The position numbers and the translations under genes are program-made. DNA of 64,000 nt, from positions 1,861,501 to 1,925,500 of the forward strand of contig NC_085112.1 in the NCBI RefSeq assembly GCF_030269925.1. The letters are read 5' to 3'. The notes beneath the pieces were generated by a model. That model searched no databases. It was not told the origin of the DNA and worked only from the letters and a program-made list of their open reading frames with translations. Shown here in pieces: positions 23,601 to 32,645 of this stretch (its first letter is position 1; each line of letters begins with the position of its first letter). The stretch comes from Bombyx mori. Its lineage: Eukaryota > Arthropoda > Insecta > Lepidoptera > Bombycidae.

Positions 23601-25794
23601 TATGTAAAAATTTCATTGTTCATAATATATTATAATTTATTCATGAGTGTGTGATGCGACGTACGTAGTTCTCGAAAATTCAATAACCAACAAATAGTGA
23701 TTGTAAGGTACAGGTTATTCACGACAGCTTCTAGTGATTAGCGTCAATCTATGGACCTACTAGACTATGTAGCATATTCCATGAACAGTGCTCTGAGGGT
23801 TAACAATAAAAAAAGGTTTACTTAATTTGATCTGCCATTTGAGATGTAGTACTATCATATTTTCTTTACTCCTTCAGATTCATAAACGGAATACTTTTCC
23901 ATAACCTTTGTAACAATCTGCCTATGCCTTTCTCCCAATTTATAATGGAACAGACACATCTAATCTTCATTAGCCTGTCTCATCAACGTTTTTAACATTT
24001 ATTTAGCAATTTTTTTTTTCTATTGCTACAGTAAGTATTCTGCTTAGATGTCATGGGTGATTTTGAAATAATAAACTGTTTAGTGAATGTAAATAGTGAA
24101 ACAATAAACATTTTAAACATATTATACATAAAATATATTTTACATCACTGCCATTAAAAAAATTATTTTAGTAAGCACACACGAATATCTATCCTACCTC
24201 TCATTACTGTTCATGCATTCTGGTGTGCAGGATATAGGTACTTTATACAATGTAATTGCAACTTCGACCTAATGTCTTACTGTGGGTGGCAAAATTTTGT
24301 TATGTTTTCTATGGGTTAATGTTAAATGGTTATTGAACACAGTGGTGTGAAAACTTTTTTTGACAGCAATCCCTTCAGTATCATGAAAAATTTGGGTAAC
24401 CCCTACAAAAGGGAGGAGTTGTGTATTACGAGCTTCTAAATCGACTGAAAAAAAAATTGTGACCCCAACCTTCTGGAGGCTTCTATTACAGTAGTCACAA
24501 TCCCTACTTTGCACACCACCACTTTAACATCAAGTAGGCCATGCAGTCACTCTACAACTATGCACTAAAACTATGTCTGATGTACTCTTTTCTATAACAC
24601 CAATTGATACAATAAAATAAAACATTGATTTTCTAGAGAGGCTGGGGTAAGTAGGAATTCCAATCTCACACAAAACTGAAAGATAGCCCTGTCATTTCTT
24701 TTAAATTATATTGACGCTTGAAAGGCAAACGTGACTAAGCAACGATGCTTACTTTGATACAATGACAACTTTACAGTAGACTAATTTGAAGTTGAAATAC
24801 CTGAAAAAAATTCTATTTTAACGAATCTAGCTGTAGGATTGAAATGATTTTAATAGACCTAGAAATATATTTTTTTTGCGCATCAAATATGTTTATTGCC
24901 TATGCTTTATGTACAAAGCAGTTATTGTCGCTTAGTCACGTTTGCCTTTCAAGCGTCAATATGTATTATTTCAAATCATATACCTCAAACTGCAATGTTG
25001 CATTTGGAGGGATTTTTGGTGGGCTGCCACTTGCTCCGTAGGCATATTCAGGAGCACAAGTCAGAATGCAAACTTCACCCTTCTTCATTGTAGGCACACC
25101 AATTTTCCATGCTTCTATTACACCATCTATAAATTTCATTAAATGTAATTAACATGTCTATGTCACTTGGCGACGCACCGTGGAGAGTGAGATGAGGACT
25201 GCCAACGTGACCTGGAGTAATGTCAAGGAGCCAGCGCAAGACAGGGTAAAATGGAAACAACTTGTGAGGGCCCTATATACCAGTGGGGTACCCTAGGGCA
25301 ACACCACACACAACATGTCTATGATGTTTGTGTATTAATAATCATCCTAAAATATTAACTCGTACGAAGATCCTTTTTTGAAAATTCTCATGGTGAATCA
25401 GTATTCAATAGAACGAAAAAATAATCTCTGTGCTTTTCATGTTATTAATGGGCTTTATTGATGGAATAAGTGGTTTCATTTGTCCATAGACAGCATTTTG
25501 GAACTTAATCCAGAAAAACAAATGTTCATAAAGTACACTTAACCCTACATAAATAATTCATAAAAATATTTTTTTTGCTATTCAAACCTTACCTTTGCCC
25601 AAACAAAATTCGAACGGTTCGTTTCTGTCCCTGCTGGAATCAAACTTGGTACCATCTAGTAGTGTCCCAACATAATGCACGCTCACATGGCATCCTTGGT
25701 TAGGAGTTTCGGTACCCTCTCCTTCCCTGGTAATTCGTTTTAGGACTCCACGATCTCCATTCTTTGTAATATCGACTCCCTGATCCACAGTCAT
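8669..25794 (-). CDS. FKBP59: FKBP59: FKBP52/51-type peptidyl-prolyl isomerase with TPR domain (7 coding exons)
   Basis: Exons on the minus strand: 25593-25794, 24984-25126, 22741-22861, 22054-22449, 10297-10568, 9554-9664, 8669-8845. They total 1422 nt, in phase (473 aa), with GT/AG at every junction. The start is ATG at 25792-25794 (MTVDQGVDI). Exons 1-3 encode the first FKBP domain ([40 protein letters not shown]). Exon 4 holds the second, divergent FKBP domain (QPKYAF) and the start of the TPRs ([20 protein letters not shown]). Exon 5 continues the TPRs ([20 protein letters not shown]). Exon 6 is a basic helix ([14 protein letters not shown]). In the family the TPR clamp binds the Hsp90 C-terminus in the cytosol. 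The C-terminal tail (exon 7) is less certain. Intron 4 is swollen to 11.5 kb by a BEL retrotransposon. Confidence 0.9.
9215..9495 (+). repeat. dispersed lepidopteran repeat in FKBP59 intron 6
   Basis: Contains CTGGACCGATTTGGCTAAAT and ends CCGGGTCAGCTAGTTT, features shared with the repeats at 2240-2460 and 62060-62320. It fills much of the intron between exons 6 and 7. Confidence 0.5.
9716..9917. mobile_element. MITE with GAGGGGTAAAA ends, copy A
   Basis: The left end (GAGGGGTAAAAAGTTATTTG, then TTTAAGCGACATTT) is mirrored by the right end (AAAATGTCGCTTATA, then CTTTTACCCCTC). A relative lies at 51011-51239. It sits about 50 nt upstream of the exon 6 acceptor of FKBP59. Confidence 0.7.
9988..10098 (+). 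repeat. Bm1 SINE 3' fragment
   Basis: A diverged 3' body (CACTCAATACCAGGTGGGCT) in FKBP59 intron 5, without head or clear A-tail. Confidence 0.6.
10591..11046 (-). repeat. 3' LTR of the BEL element
   Basis: 456 bp, starting TGTATGTGAGACG and ending GACGGCACA on the plus strand. It begins 22 nt from the 3' splice site of FKBP59 exon 5. The adjoining internal sequence contains GGTGGGCGGTA on the sense strand, a likely short polypurine tract. Confidence 0.92.
11182..16485 (-). CDS. BEL/Pao Gag-Pol polyprotein, 1767 aa, intact
   Basis: A single frame from ATG (16483-16485). Domains in order: a Gag-like region (DUF1759 type, about residues 140-310); cysteine-rich knuckles ([36 protein letters not shown], about 370-440); an aspartic protease region ([11 protein letters not shown]); reverse transcriptase ([12 protein letters not shown] and the catalytic YVDD in [10 protein letters not shown]); RNase H ([13 protein letters not shown]); an integrase zinc finger (CVSCYKTN) and core ([19 protein letters not shown]); and a C-terminal DUF5641-like end. 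RT order and YVDD, with the peptidase A17-type region, place it in BEL/Pao. No stop or frameshift is seen. I see no envelope-like frame downstream. The many short opposite-strand frames here are shadows. Confidence 0.95.
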   Translation of the reverse strand: MSHSVKRKVSCAVLKKSKSRSMDTDEISVQDLPVLRRKRTLSLNRLKKTLIIARAAKYDPEQCNTFLACFSEVKKVVSAFEAAYGDIISLIDSCDEEAEDLLRMEFDDIHMEILSIYRQLTIKTGSELNTSLESSKVTSHNIKLPKISVPQFSGEIKGWPKFHDVFHSLIHNNATLTDSERMHYLISSLSGDAVALIRSFPYEGKFYQEAYQTLIDRYQNKRDLAFTCWREILNVNLKLNSPSDFRRSLDLFNENLSILKGLNLPTDSWDFILSYLVLSKLDSNTRRAFEIQFSDSELPAFNDLKRFLQNKCEALIRDGHFFVHDRPAPDKPRSAAIHNVVSFNKKPVSTFLSNTPPKKNDSKDMLTPTTVVNSTPPTLKCSYCDGEHTIVSCESFSQKSVDDRYNHAKLHRWCFNCLRASHQLKNCKSIFRCKICRQNHHTLLHRDLCDTDREDVAKSHVSINRLPPSSSSQEPQTQAFTNMNGSSVVLLATANVEVRDSSGHFHTLRALIDPGSQSHFISNQAMERLGLKPKQTSRNVCGLGQSSTSVTGMVELQLGVHQKNLFNLTALILPSICAQMPTARLDLSSCEHLRNLRLADPNYNKPGPIDLLIGAEMFSTLLLPGNISGSPHEPSALNTIFGWILMGSVKCRDETKHSNSFFLREHDTPLHEELRRLWELEVIPKSSVLTPDEQQCEKLFTETHARGTSGRYIVSLPFRQRDGELQFPGSRENALRRFHSLERRLLSNPNLHEQYSDFMLDYLNNGHMTRVSATDLHKGKYYIPHHCVFRPGSSTTQLRVVFDASAKDARGISLNDSLLIGPKLQTNITEILLRFRGYPVVFTADIKQMFRNIIQQEQDRGFQRIFWRFNQCEPVQEYELNTVTYGVASSPFLACRTIKQLVHDKGSCFPCAVFPLTSSIYVDDVAHGASSLGEAELIKSDVIHLLKKGGFELRKWASNKKELLADIPPEHCVTDFVSLDIEITPSHKILGLKWEPLPDIFSFQVNVLHRECTKRTILSEVARIYDPLGFLCPLTFIPKLLVQRLWVLSVGWDDVPPDDIVRHWNLYVAELPLIERIRIPRCISTTGSMESYQLHGFADSSEAGYGAVVYLRTLNSDGHIGVSFLCAKSRVAPIKRVSLPRLELCAAVLLADLLKFVKEVYVPLLPLSDTFAWSDSTVTLSWIRGHSSRWKTFVANRVSHIQETVPETHWNHVRSNENPADIASRGMCPSDLLQSELWWAGPSWLRQPSSSWPSNSGLEVNETDMLAEERCFSLVVNDEPNFIDSLLERFSSIRKVQRIIGYCLRFIRNANKKQTRVPGTFLGRAELHGALMTITKRIQFLNFQDEIRKLENGIPLPKPWRKLNPFLDDQGVVRVGGRLSRSGLEFSHKHPALLPRHSRFTYMIIEAIHKENCHPGLGTTQYLLMQLFWVFSSKRAIRHCLSKCVSCYKTNPKLLEPFMSDLPASRVNQVKPFSIVGVDYAGPFQIKLGKHRGAKIGKAYLCLFVCFSTKAVHLEVVSELSSEAFIAALRRFVGRRGRVNVIHSDCGTNFIGAQKILNLYMHSASESQNIEFKFNPPSAPHFGGVWEIQIKAAKTHLHRIIGNQTLTFEELTTLFVQIEALLNSRPLCSLSSDPNDLNVLTPGHFLVLEPLTAVPDSNLLDDQMSRLNRWQLIQRFQRHFWQRWKSEYLHSLTQRAKWNKRGETLNDGSVVLIKSESTMPLHWPLARVSKLHASPDGVVRIATVRTANGKSYTRPLTKLAPLPIYSD
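16723..17387 (+). repeat. left terminal inverted repeat
   Basis: 665 bp, pairing with 17986-18649. It carries about five GTCTGCC/GGCAGAC motifs in both orientations (near 16906, 16964, 16989, 17052, 17116), like subterminal transposase-binding arrays. Confidence 0.85.
17477..17985 (-). pseudogene. three spliced exons of an unknown protein inside the TIR element
   Basis: Minus-strand exons: about 17912-17985 ([20 protein letters not shown], donor GTTAGC), 17630-17846 (acceptor [26 protein letters not shown] ... [10 protein letters not shown]; donor CCTG|GTAAGT) and 17477-17550 (acceptor TTGCAG, then an acidic tail ending in D5-E and TGA). The junctions join in frame. This resembles the short C-terminal region (pattern PP....L..H..RA.YQ...W, then YGW) that I associate with uncharacterised transposon-linked insect proteins; that resemblance is from memory and weak. 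The 5' part is absent because the first exon runs into the right inverted repeat. It is either the relic of the element's own gene or a captured host fragment. Confidence 0.55.
17986..18649 (-). repeat. right terminal inverted repeat
   Basis: Mirror of the left arm with only scattered small differences, for example a few bases around 18266-18300. Similarity between arms implies recent activity or gene conversion. Confidence 0.85.
18653..20474 (-). other. BEL leader region, unusually long and of mixed origin
   Basis: This stretch separates the primer site from the nested transposon. It holds a Bm1 SINE fragment (19600-19738), and otherwise AT-rich DNA with no ORF of note. With 16486-16722 it makes about 2.06 kb of non-coding leader, longer than expected for a BEL element, so more insertions are likely hidden here. 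Confidence 0.5.
19600..19738 (+). repeat. Bm1 SINE 3' fragment in the BEL leader
   Basis: The end of Bm1 from TACTTGAGACC to an A-run. It is 5'-truncated, as retroposed SINEs often are. Confidence 0.8.
20475..20492 (-). promoter_or_regulatory. primer binding site for tRNA-Phe
   Basis: On the sense strand, 5 nt inside the 5' LTR, the sequence TGGTGCCGAAACCCGGGA is complementary to the 3' end of insect tRNA-Phe (TCCCGGGTTTCGGCA plus CCA). All 18 positions fit the tRNA as I remember it. Confidence 0.8.
20498..20953 (-). repeat. 5' LTR of the BEL element
   Basis: 456 bp, the same as 10591-11046 apart from one visible base change. It would contain the element's promoter. Confidence 0.92.
21270..21480 (+). 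repeat. LINE-tail repeat (ATCTTCTCAGTGG family)
   Basis: Contains AGATCTTCTCAGTGGATTGC, related to 31310-31660 (opposite orientation), 33060-33330 and 48100-48190. Confidence 0.5.
21486..21805 (-). repeat. Bm1 SINE, minus strand, internally deleted
   Basis: It has the T-run, body and tRNA-like head (CCTGCTTGCAGGATTCGAAC), but the central part between TTCAAACCGG and CATTTTTATTGCACGATG is missing. It lies in the ancestral part of FKBP59 intron 4. Confidence 0.8.
22862..24340. other. FKBP59 intron 3, 5'-distal part
   Basis: AT-rich intron with no recognisable gene or element between exon 3 and the hAT-like candidate. Confidence 0.45.
24341..24525. mobile_element. possible hAT-like MITE in FKBP59 intron
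   Basis: CAGTGGTGTGAAAA at the left and TTTGCACACCACCACTTT at the right form imperfect inverted ends. No clean 8-bp duplication was found, so this remains tentative. Confidence 0.4.
24711..24959. mobile_element. MITE with TTGACGCTTGAAAGG ends, TA-flanked
   Basis: Inverted ends of about 30 bp (TTGACGCTTGAAAGGCAAAC, then GTGACTAAGC, and its mirror). TA dinucleotides flank both sides (24709-24710, 24960-24961), as in Tc1/mariner target sites. The 249-bp element ends 24 nt from the splice donor of FKBP59 exon 2. Confidence 0.8.
25149..25310 (+). repeat. LINE reverse-transcriptase C-terminal tail fragment, copy 1
   Basis: Encodes a degenerate [22 protein letters not shown] tail, as in RTE-like LINEs. 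The same segment is at 38589-38767. It lies in FKBP59 intron 1. Confidence 0.65.
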
Positions 25795-26026
25795 TATTTT
25801 ATTTTTCAAATCAGACCTTTTTTAAGAATTCGTGAAAGTGCGATTTTAACTTATTAATGCTTTTATGTTATGAATTCGGTATTTTCTGGAAACCTCTATT
25901 GAAATGAAACTGCAAAAGAGCACTAACCATAGATTATACACTTAATATAATAAGCACTAACTGAGAAAGTCAAAGCATAGATAATATACCTGATTTTTAT
26001 TATATTTCAAATATAATAAAAATCAA
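25795..26026 (-). promoter_or_regulatory. FKBP59 5' flank, squeezed against a LINE
   Basis: Only about 230 bp separate the FKBP59 ATG from the truncated LINE on the opposite strand. The promoter and 5' UTR must lie here unless there is an upstream non-coding exon beyond the LINE. I see no clear TATA box. Confidence 0.4.
25991..26025. other. 35-bp palindrome at the LINE 5' junction
   Basis: TGATTTTTATTATATTT (25991-26007) is the exact reverse complement of 26009-26025, with one base between. It abuts the first LINE base (26027). Confidence 0.8.
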
Positions 26027-28662
26027 AATGCTTCTTGGGAGCTGATCGGTGTTGATGGACCTGCTAGACTCTTGAATGGTGATCGGTGGGACTCACTTGT
26101 CTTTGGTCTTTCTAATTTTTTAGCTTTTAATAGTTTTAAACAATTTAATTCGATTTCTAATATAAATAAAAGATGCTTAGATTTAGTAATAAGTAATTGT
26201 GCTTGTAAGGTTGTTCGTTCGTCCCTTCCTCTTGTATCTGAGGATGATCATCATCCAGCCTTAGATATTCAGATTCAGGGGTTAGACGTGAGACCCCTAC
26301 GTTCTCCTGGCCGGTCCATATTGCTTTTCCATAAAAGTGACTACTCTATTATTAACGAGGAACTTTCGAAAATTGATTGGAAACAATCTTTTATGAATTT
26401 AGATGTCGACATGGCCGTGGGCAAGTTTCATGAAATCTTAGACAAGATTATTTCTGATAATGTGCCTGTGAAGGTCGTAAGAGGTAACTCCAATTTCCCT
26501 TACTGGTACTCCTCTGCTTTAATCAAGTTGATTAAAGAAAAAAGAAAATTTCACAGGAAATGGAAATGTTATGGTCGATTGGCCGACTATTCAAGTTTTT
26601 CTGTTCTTCGTGAAAGACAAAAAGCCTTAAAAATTTGCTGTTACAATGCACACATAACAAAGTGTGAGGATGATATCTTGAAGTGCAGTAAGCAATTTTG
26701 GAGATTTGTTAAATCCAAGAGGAGTGCTGGGGATTTTCCTAACGAATTGTTCTTAAATGATAGGTGCTCATCTGATGGTTCTGAAATATGTAATTTATTT
26801 AATGTTCATTTTGGTTCTGCCTTTTTAACTAACAATACACAGTCAACATCATCGTTAAGTTATACCCCTGCTTCTTACGACCTTAACAGTGTAGATATTT
26901 CTTCATTTTTTATTTCGGTGGGTAAAGTCAAGCAATATTTAAAAAATCTTGATATTTCCAAGGGTGCTGGTCCGGATGGTATTCCGCCTGTTTTTTTGCG
27001 ACAATGTTACGCTCAGCTGTGTTACCCTTTGCATCTTCTTTTTAATCACTCATTATCAACTGGTGTTATGCCCCGTATTTGGAAGCGGTCGTTCGTGGTG
27101 CCAGTCTTTAAGAGCGGTGATAAACATAACATAGCTAACTACAGACCAATTTCTAAAATTTGTGCCATCCCTAAGATGTTTGAACGTATAGTTTATGATT
27201 TTTTATTTCCATTGATTAGGCCTCATATTATAGAGCAACAACATGGTTTTATAAGCCATAGATCTACTGAGACAAACCTCTGTGAGTTTTTGGATTATGT
27301 ATTGAGCTCCATGGAGGATGGTCATCAGGTTGATGTGGTGTACACGGATTATTCCAAAGCGTTCGATCGAATAAATTTTGACATTTTGATTGAGAAATTG
27401 CATGGACTTGGGGTCCACGGTGATTTGCTACGGTGGCTTGAGTCTTATGTTAGAGATCGCAGTCAGGCTGTGACTTTCAATGGTTTTTGTTCATCATTTG
27501 CACCTGTTCCCTCGGGAGTTCCTCAGGGCTCTCATCTCGGTCCTATGTTATTTAATATATATGTCAATGACGTTTCGAATGTTTTCAGGAAATCCAAATT
27601 CATTATGTACGCTGATGACAAAAAAGTATATAAAGTTATAAAGTCCTTAAACGACTGTTTGGAATTACAGGATGATTTGAACGACTTATTTGTTTACTGT
27701 CAAAATAACTTACTCACAGTGAATACTAATAAGTGTACTATTATAACATTCTCACGTGGAAGATCGAATATCTTGTATGACTATTCTATTAATGGTCAAA
27801 CTTTGGTACGCACCACAGTTGTTCGTGATTTGGGTATTTATTTGGATTCCAGTTTGATTTTTGATTTTCATGTTAATGAAATAGTAAATAAGGCTTTTCG
27901 AATGTTAGGCTTCATACTTAGAGTTGGTAAAGACTTTAAAAGGCCATCTACTTTGATTCTGTTGTACAACAGTTTTGTACGGTCTATATTGGAATATGGC
28001 TCCGTCACATGGAACCCCCAATATAATATTTATATTCAGCGACTAGAAAGAGTCCAAAAAAGTTTTTTAAGCATCTTTTATACCATTGTCGTCGCTTTAA
28101 CTCTCCAGAACCGACAGAATTTGTCTCTCTAGTCGATCGCAGGCTACTGAGGGATCAAATGTTTTTATATAAAATAATAAATAACGAGATTGATTCTAGC
28201 TATCTTCTTTCCAAAATTTCATTTAAATGTAGTCGTATTTCCGCGCGTTCTAAACAGACCTTCCACATGTCCACGGCTCGAACGAAATATGCTTCTAACT
28301 CTTTTGTCCGTAGATCTTGTAGGTTGTATGATGCTAAGTTCTCTAATGCTGATATCTTTTACTTGTCACTTGTAGCATATAGAAAAGCTGTTTTGGAGTG
28401 TTTAAAGGGTGATTTGGCCCGATAAGTGTTGTAGTTTTATAGTGTGAGTTAATGTATAAAATGATATGTGCGTATTGTGTTGCTTTTGTTTTTTTGTAAT
28501 TTGAATTTCTAAATTTCTCTTCTTGTTCACTGTCTACTTATATGTGATTTTGATTGTGGAAACATATTTGGTTATTGTTTTAGCTATTTTTTTAAAATAT
28601 TGTATGTTTTGTATTGTACTGTTTGTTTCCCAAATAAATAAATAAATAAATAAATAAATAAA
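26027..28662 (+). mobile_element. Jockey-superfamily non-LTR retrotransposon, copy 2 (5'-truncated)
   Basis: Nearly identical to the element at 2551-5668 but truncated further, inside the endonuclease just before the equivalent of position 5200. It ends in an (AAAT)n tail (about 28631-28662). ATTTCA at 26004-26009 and 28662-28667 may be the target duplication. Confidence 0.88.
26072..28425 (+). pseudogene. LINE ORF2 remnant with a -1 frameshift
   Basis: The frame encodes the rest of the endonuclease and the reverse transcriptase (DYSKAFDRINFD, SGVPQGSHLGPML, MYADD). Relative to copy 1, one G is missing just after GTCCAAAAAA near 28060, so the main frame ends at 28132 and the true C-terminus continues in another frame at 28159-28425 (ending KGDLAR). 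About eight residue differences from copy 1 are visible over some 680 aligned residues, indicating two recent insertions of one family. Confidence 0.85.
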
Positions 28663-28667
28663 TTTCA

Positions 28668-30660
28668 TGGCCGGGGAACGAGACTTTTAAGCTAAGTATT
28701 ATATTTTTTTCTCATATTATAAATGTAGTAGAAAGTAGAAAAATGTAGAAGTGAAATGAAACTACCTAAGATGTGATGAAATATAGTCCACCAAAAAATT
28801 AGTTCTTGCCCGAGAAGCTACGGCAGCGGCTTTATTTCATTTTCCCACATTTGTGCACTTATTGATTGGGTGCTTAAGTTGAGTTTTAGAAATATACTTG
28901 ATAATGATATAATATTGGCCATCCCAAACAATCTAGGCTCACGTTGTAGGCGTAGAAATAAAGAAAGATGAAGGCTAACTTGGTCTAATGTAAAGCATGT
29001 AGTAAAAATATAGTACCCTGTTTTCATAAAATTAATAGGAACCTGAATTTCGTATTCGAGGTGCGAGGTACTCACTCTTAATTGTATTTATTTCTGGCAG
29101 AACCGCTTAAATATTAAATATATTATCTATAGTATAACTCGACTGGTGTAGAACTCAGACACCGTTGATGCTCTTAGCATAGTTCACAAATAACATAGGT
29201 GCCCTTGGCATGTTCTTAAGGATCCACCATATCCACTCGCACTGTTGTTGAACTCCACAGGTAGCAGCAACCAAAACTCAGGTCATCATACTCGTGAAGT
29301 TCGTTAAGATTTTGACGTGAAACTTAGGCTGCTGAGTGTTTTGTCTAATTTTCTAAGTGGACTTCCTTACATCGTCAGACTCTTTTCGGGAGCGGTCAGG
29401 CAAATAGGTAAATCCTTACATTTAATATTTTAAACGTGAAAGCATCATCATTTGTCCTTATTCCACGTTGAAACGATGCAATAGATTGGAATGATTTTTA
29501 AATAATTATAGATCAGTATAGTAATGAAGGCTACCTTTTTATCTCGAAAATACAACTCATTCCGACAACAAACACGAACCTCTTTCTTCGAGCACGAAGG
29601 CGAAGTCTCGTGTAACAGCTAGCTACAAAAGTTTCAAATCAATAAAATTCAAATCAAAATCGAAGATTTAGAACAATAAATTCAATGACAGATATTAAAT
29701 TTTTAATTAGTTTACGATAATACAGGCTTAACGAAGATTACTTACGATATAATCTAACAAAACGATTGTACATCGTAATCAATGAGTAGTACATGTCTAT
29801 ATCTATTTGGATATTACCTTATGTTTTATAATACCGTTTATCACGTTGTATCTGCCACGTGTTTAATTCCACGAGTATACAAAATTATAAAGCCGGGTGT
29901 ACACATATTTTATTTTTATTATTTTAGATTGTGAAGGTCATTATTCATAAGGTAATAGATATGATATAATAGATATGAATCGTGAGACGAATATCTTATC
30001 AATGTATGGGTTCACCGTGCGAGTGCCGGGTCCGTCGTGTTGCTGAGAGAATTTGGAGATTGCTAGTAGAGTTGCGACTCTGGTGTAGGATTAAGAAGCC
30101 CGTCTCAATGCATGCATCTTCTCCCTGTCTAGTCTAATTTTATAGGAACCTACTATTGTGGTTTTAGATGCTCGTTTCAGTATAGAATTTACAGAAGTTC
30201 TTCACAAACCAAGATCTTTTAATAAGTTATACAGATTTCGCTGGTATACCTTTTGCTCCCACCTCGACATTATATTTATAAACTAACCATATATTCATTT
30301 TTGGTTAACTCATTCGTGAGATCATTGTTTTTTTTTTTCTTGTCTTTAGGTATATTTATTATGACTTCTTATTTTGCGTAAAAGAATTTTCATCGAGGTG
30401 TATTTTCGGTATAGACCGATGCGGCTACGGTCCCAACGTTATAACGGAGCTTGAATGAAAAAAATCTAACATTTCTTGCAGCTACAGTTAGATGGATAGA
30501 TAGGTTTTGTCTACTTGCTGATAGAAGTCCACACAACGCGTCAATTATCAAATACCTTAAGATAAATACTATTGCACCTTTGAAACTTATTGTCAACTTG
30601 TCCATTTTCTGCCGTGAAACGCTAATTTTTTCCGGCTTATGGAAGAGGCGTTAAACAATT
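28668..30660. other. intergenic DNA with decayed repeats
   Basis: No supported gene. Short ORFs at 28818-29075 and 30390-30605 show no family. Stretches near 29140-29400 and 30010-30130 are GC-richer and may be old retroposon pieces. Confidence 0.4.
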
Positions 30661-30676
30661 TAAACTTTAAACTCAC

Positions 30677-30785
30677 ACCTAGCAAGGTAGCAACATTGAT
30701 ATGCTCTTGGGTTCCAGTAATCAATTATCACCAGATGGGTGGTAAGCTCGTCAACTCATGTAGCGCATATATGAAATAAATACAC
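30677..30785 (+). repeat. diverged Bm1 SINE 3' fragment
   Basis: GGTTCCAGTAATCAATTATC and GGTAAGCTCGTCAACTCATG match the Bm1 end with many changes, an old copy. Confidence 0.6.
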
Positions 30786-31309
30786 TTAATTACACAAAAA
30801 CAGGCCTTAATTAGATTATATTATACGTTTAAAATTGCCTTTTACTATTGTCTATTTGTTTCAAAACTTATATCGCTATTCACTGCGCAGAGGACAGTAA
30901 GGAATTGAGGAACATAGTTCTAACAAAAGTACTCCCTAAAGGTCACGACCCTCAGCATTGAAGAACACGACACCCGGAGGAGTAGGAAGAGGATTTGTTT
31001 CAATTTCTATGTAAGTATGTGTATAGCATAGGATGTATCCTATGCTTTAGCATGAACATGTTCTGTATTTTTACTACCGAAAATTTGAGGGCGAGTTAAA
31101 TTTTTTTATCGACCTATTATTAAAATGTATTGAAGATTGAACTAGTTTTGCTTGTCCTTTGTCCGTGTGTGTTATTTATTTTAATAATAGAATGTTACAT
31201 CGTCATTTTCTTCAGATTATAGGTCAACCGCAATTAAAAAATAAGGCATTTGCAAAATACTTATATATTCAAATAAAACATATGCATATAATTCTACTTT
31301 TTTTCCCTG

Positions 31310-31660
31310 CCTATTCGCTGGTAGCGTAAGAGACTATTCCAGCTGAACCCGGACGGGTAGGTGAGCTCACGGGCTCAGCCTGAGAGAATTTGCTAAAACT
31401 AGCCCTAGCAAAAGCAGTGCTTCGTAATCTACAACCGGATCAGAATCGCGACCCACTGAGAAGATCCGGAGAGAAACTATGTGGGCTGTGTCTATGGGCT
31501 AATTTGCTCGTCCAACTCTCGTAATCGACGGGTTCGGGCGGTGGTCGGTGACCGGTACTTGAGGATCCTAAAAGCAACGGGAGTGAATCCGGAGGATCCG
31601 ACAAGACATGTCTCGGAAGGCGGTCGGATAAGATGATATGAATATGATGATATGATATGC
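31310..31660 (-). repeat. LINE-tail repeat (minus sense)
   Basis: The minus strand reads SDPPDSLPLLLGSSSTGHRP and then SPDLLSGSRF, a phrase repeated in other copies (33060-33330 begins a similar SDPPDPL). The ORF it creates (31440-31769) is not a host gene. Confidence 0.55.
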
Positions 31661-31769
31661 TATGATAGCTACCGCTGCATACGGTTTTCTTCTGCTCTCC
31701 GCTCAGAAGTGATTCTAAATAGCCAAAAAATAAGTGGTACTGCAACCCTATATCATTATATAAGAACAT

Positions 31770-32515
31770 TAACAGTTTGTATCATAGGTTAAGTTGATAT
31801 TCGCGTTGTGTTAATCTAATTTCGGTAACTCCATAACACCAGCTGGATATTCAAATCATTTCAGCAATGAGCGTAGTCGTAGTCAAGTGTTTGTAGGCTC
31901 TGTAAACTGTCTTGACCAACTAATTTCGAAGTTCAATGAGTACCTACTTATCAATTGCTCAACTTTTGCGGCTATTTACATTAATATGATATGAATATTG
32001 TTTAATGCAATAAGTATGCCGAATTTGTTGAAAAAATTGGCCGCTTAGATTGGTTTGCTAACATAATTTACTGGTAAGATTATACCAAACGTAGTGATTT
32101 TTCACTGGAGTTATTAGAGGCAAATGAAAAAGGATAAGCTGTTAAAAAAATTTAAGAATAAAGTTATCTGATTTTGTTATTTCCTCTGAAGATAATGATT
32201 ATGACCTTTATTGAAGAGACTATGAATTGACTAGAAATTACAGACTGCAGCTGATATAACACACTTTACAAATGTAAATAATTAAAGTAGATAAACAAAT
32301 ATGGTATTTTTGTGTATGGCTAGTGGTTCGTTTAGAATTGTATTCTTTTTAAATTTAGATGGTGATTTGTTTTTCCCCTAACACTGGTGTTTTGTGTGCG
32401 ACGGTATCATGTAACATTAAAATTCACACGACGCATTTAACCAATTTGCGTGTAAAACAATACTATAAACTATACTAAAAACCTACCACTGTAACTGTGA
32501 TTTTACTTACACACA
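31770..32515. other. intergenic DNA, nothing identified
   Basis: AT-rich; no ORF or repeat recognised. Confidence 0.4.
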
Positions 32516-32520
32516 TAACA

Positions 32521-32645
32521 ATATGTTTTTTTTTGCTCGTGCAAGCAGACGGCCACCTGGTACGGCCCACCTGATGGTAAGTGGTTACAGTGGTCGCACA
32601 TGGAAGTCAGCAATGCCAGGGACAAAGCCAAGCGCCTGCCTACCG
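32521..32645 (-). repeat. 110-bp SINE-like retroposon (TGGCATTGCTG family)
   Basis: T-run followed by GCCCACCTGATGGTAAGTGG and AGCAATGCCAGGGACAAAGC. Relatives lie at 36540-36660, 37325-37440, 42970-43085, 55725-55845 and 56561-56672. Confidence 0.65.

Noticed and set aside
26949..27134. Small ORFs inside the LINE copies (for example 26949-27134 and its counterpart 4099-4284)
   Set aside because: Out-of-frame shadows of the reverse transcriptase, identical in both copies for that reason.
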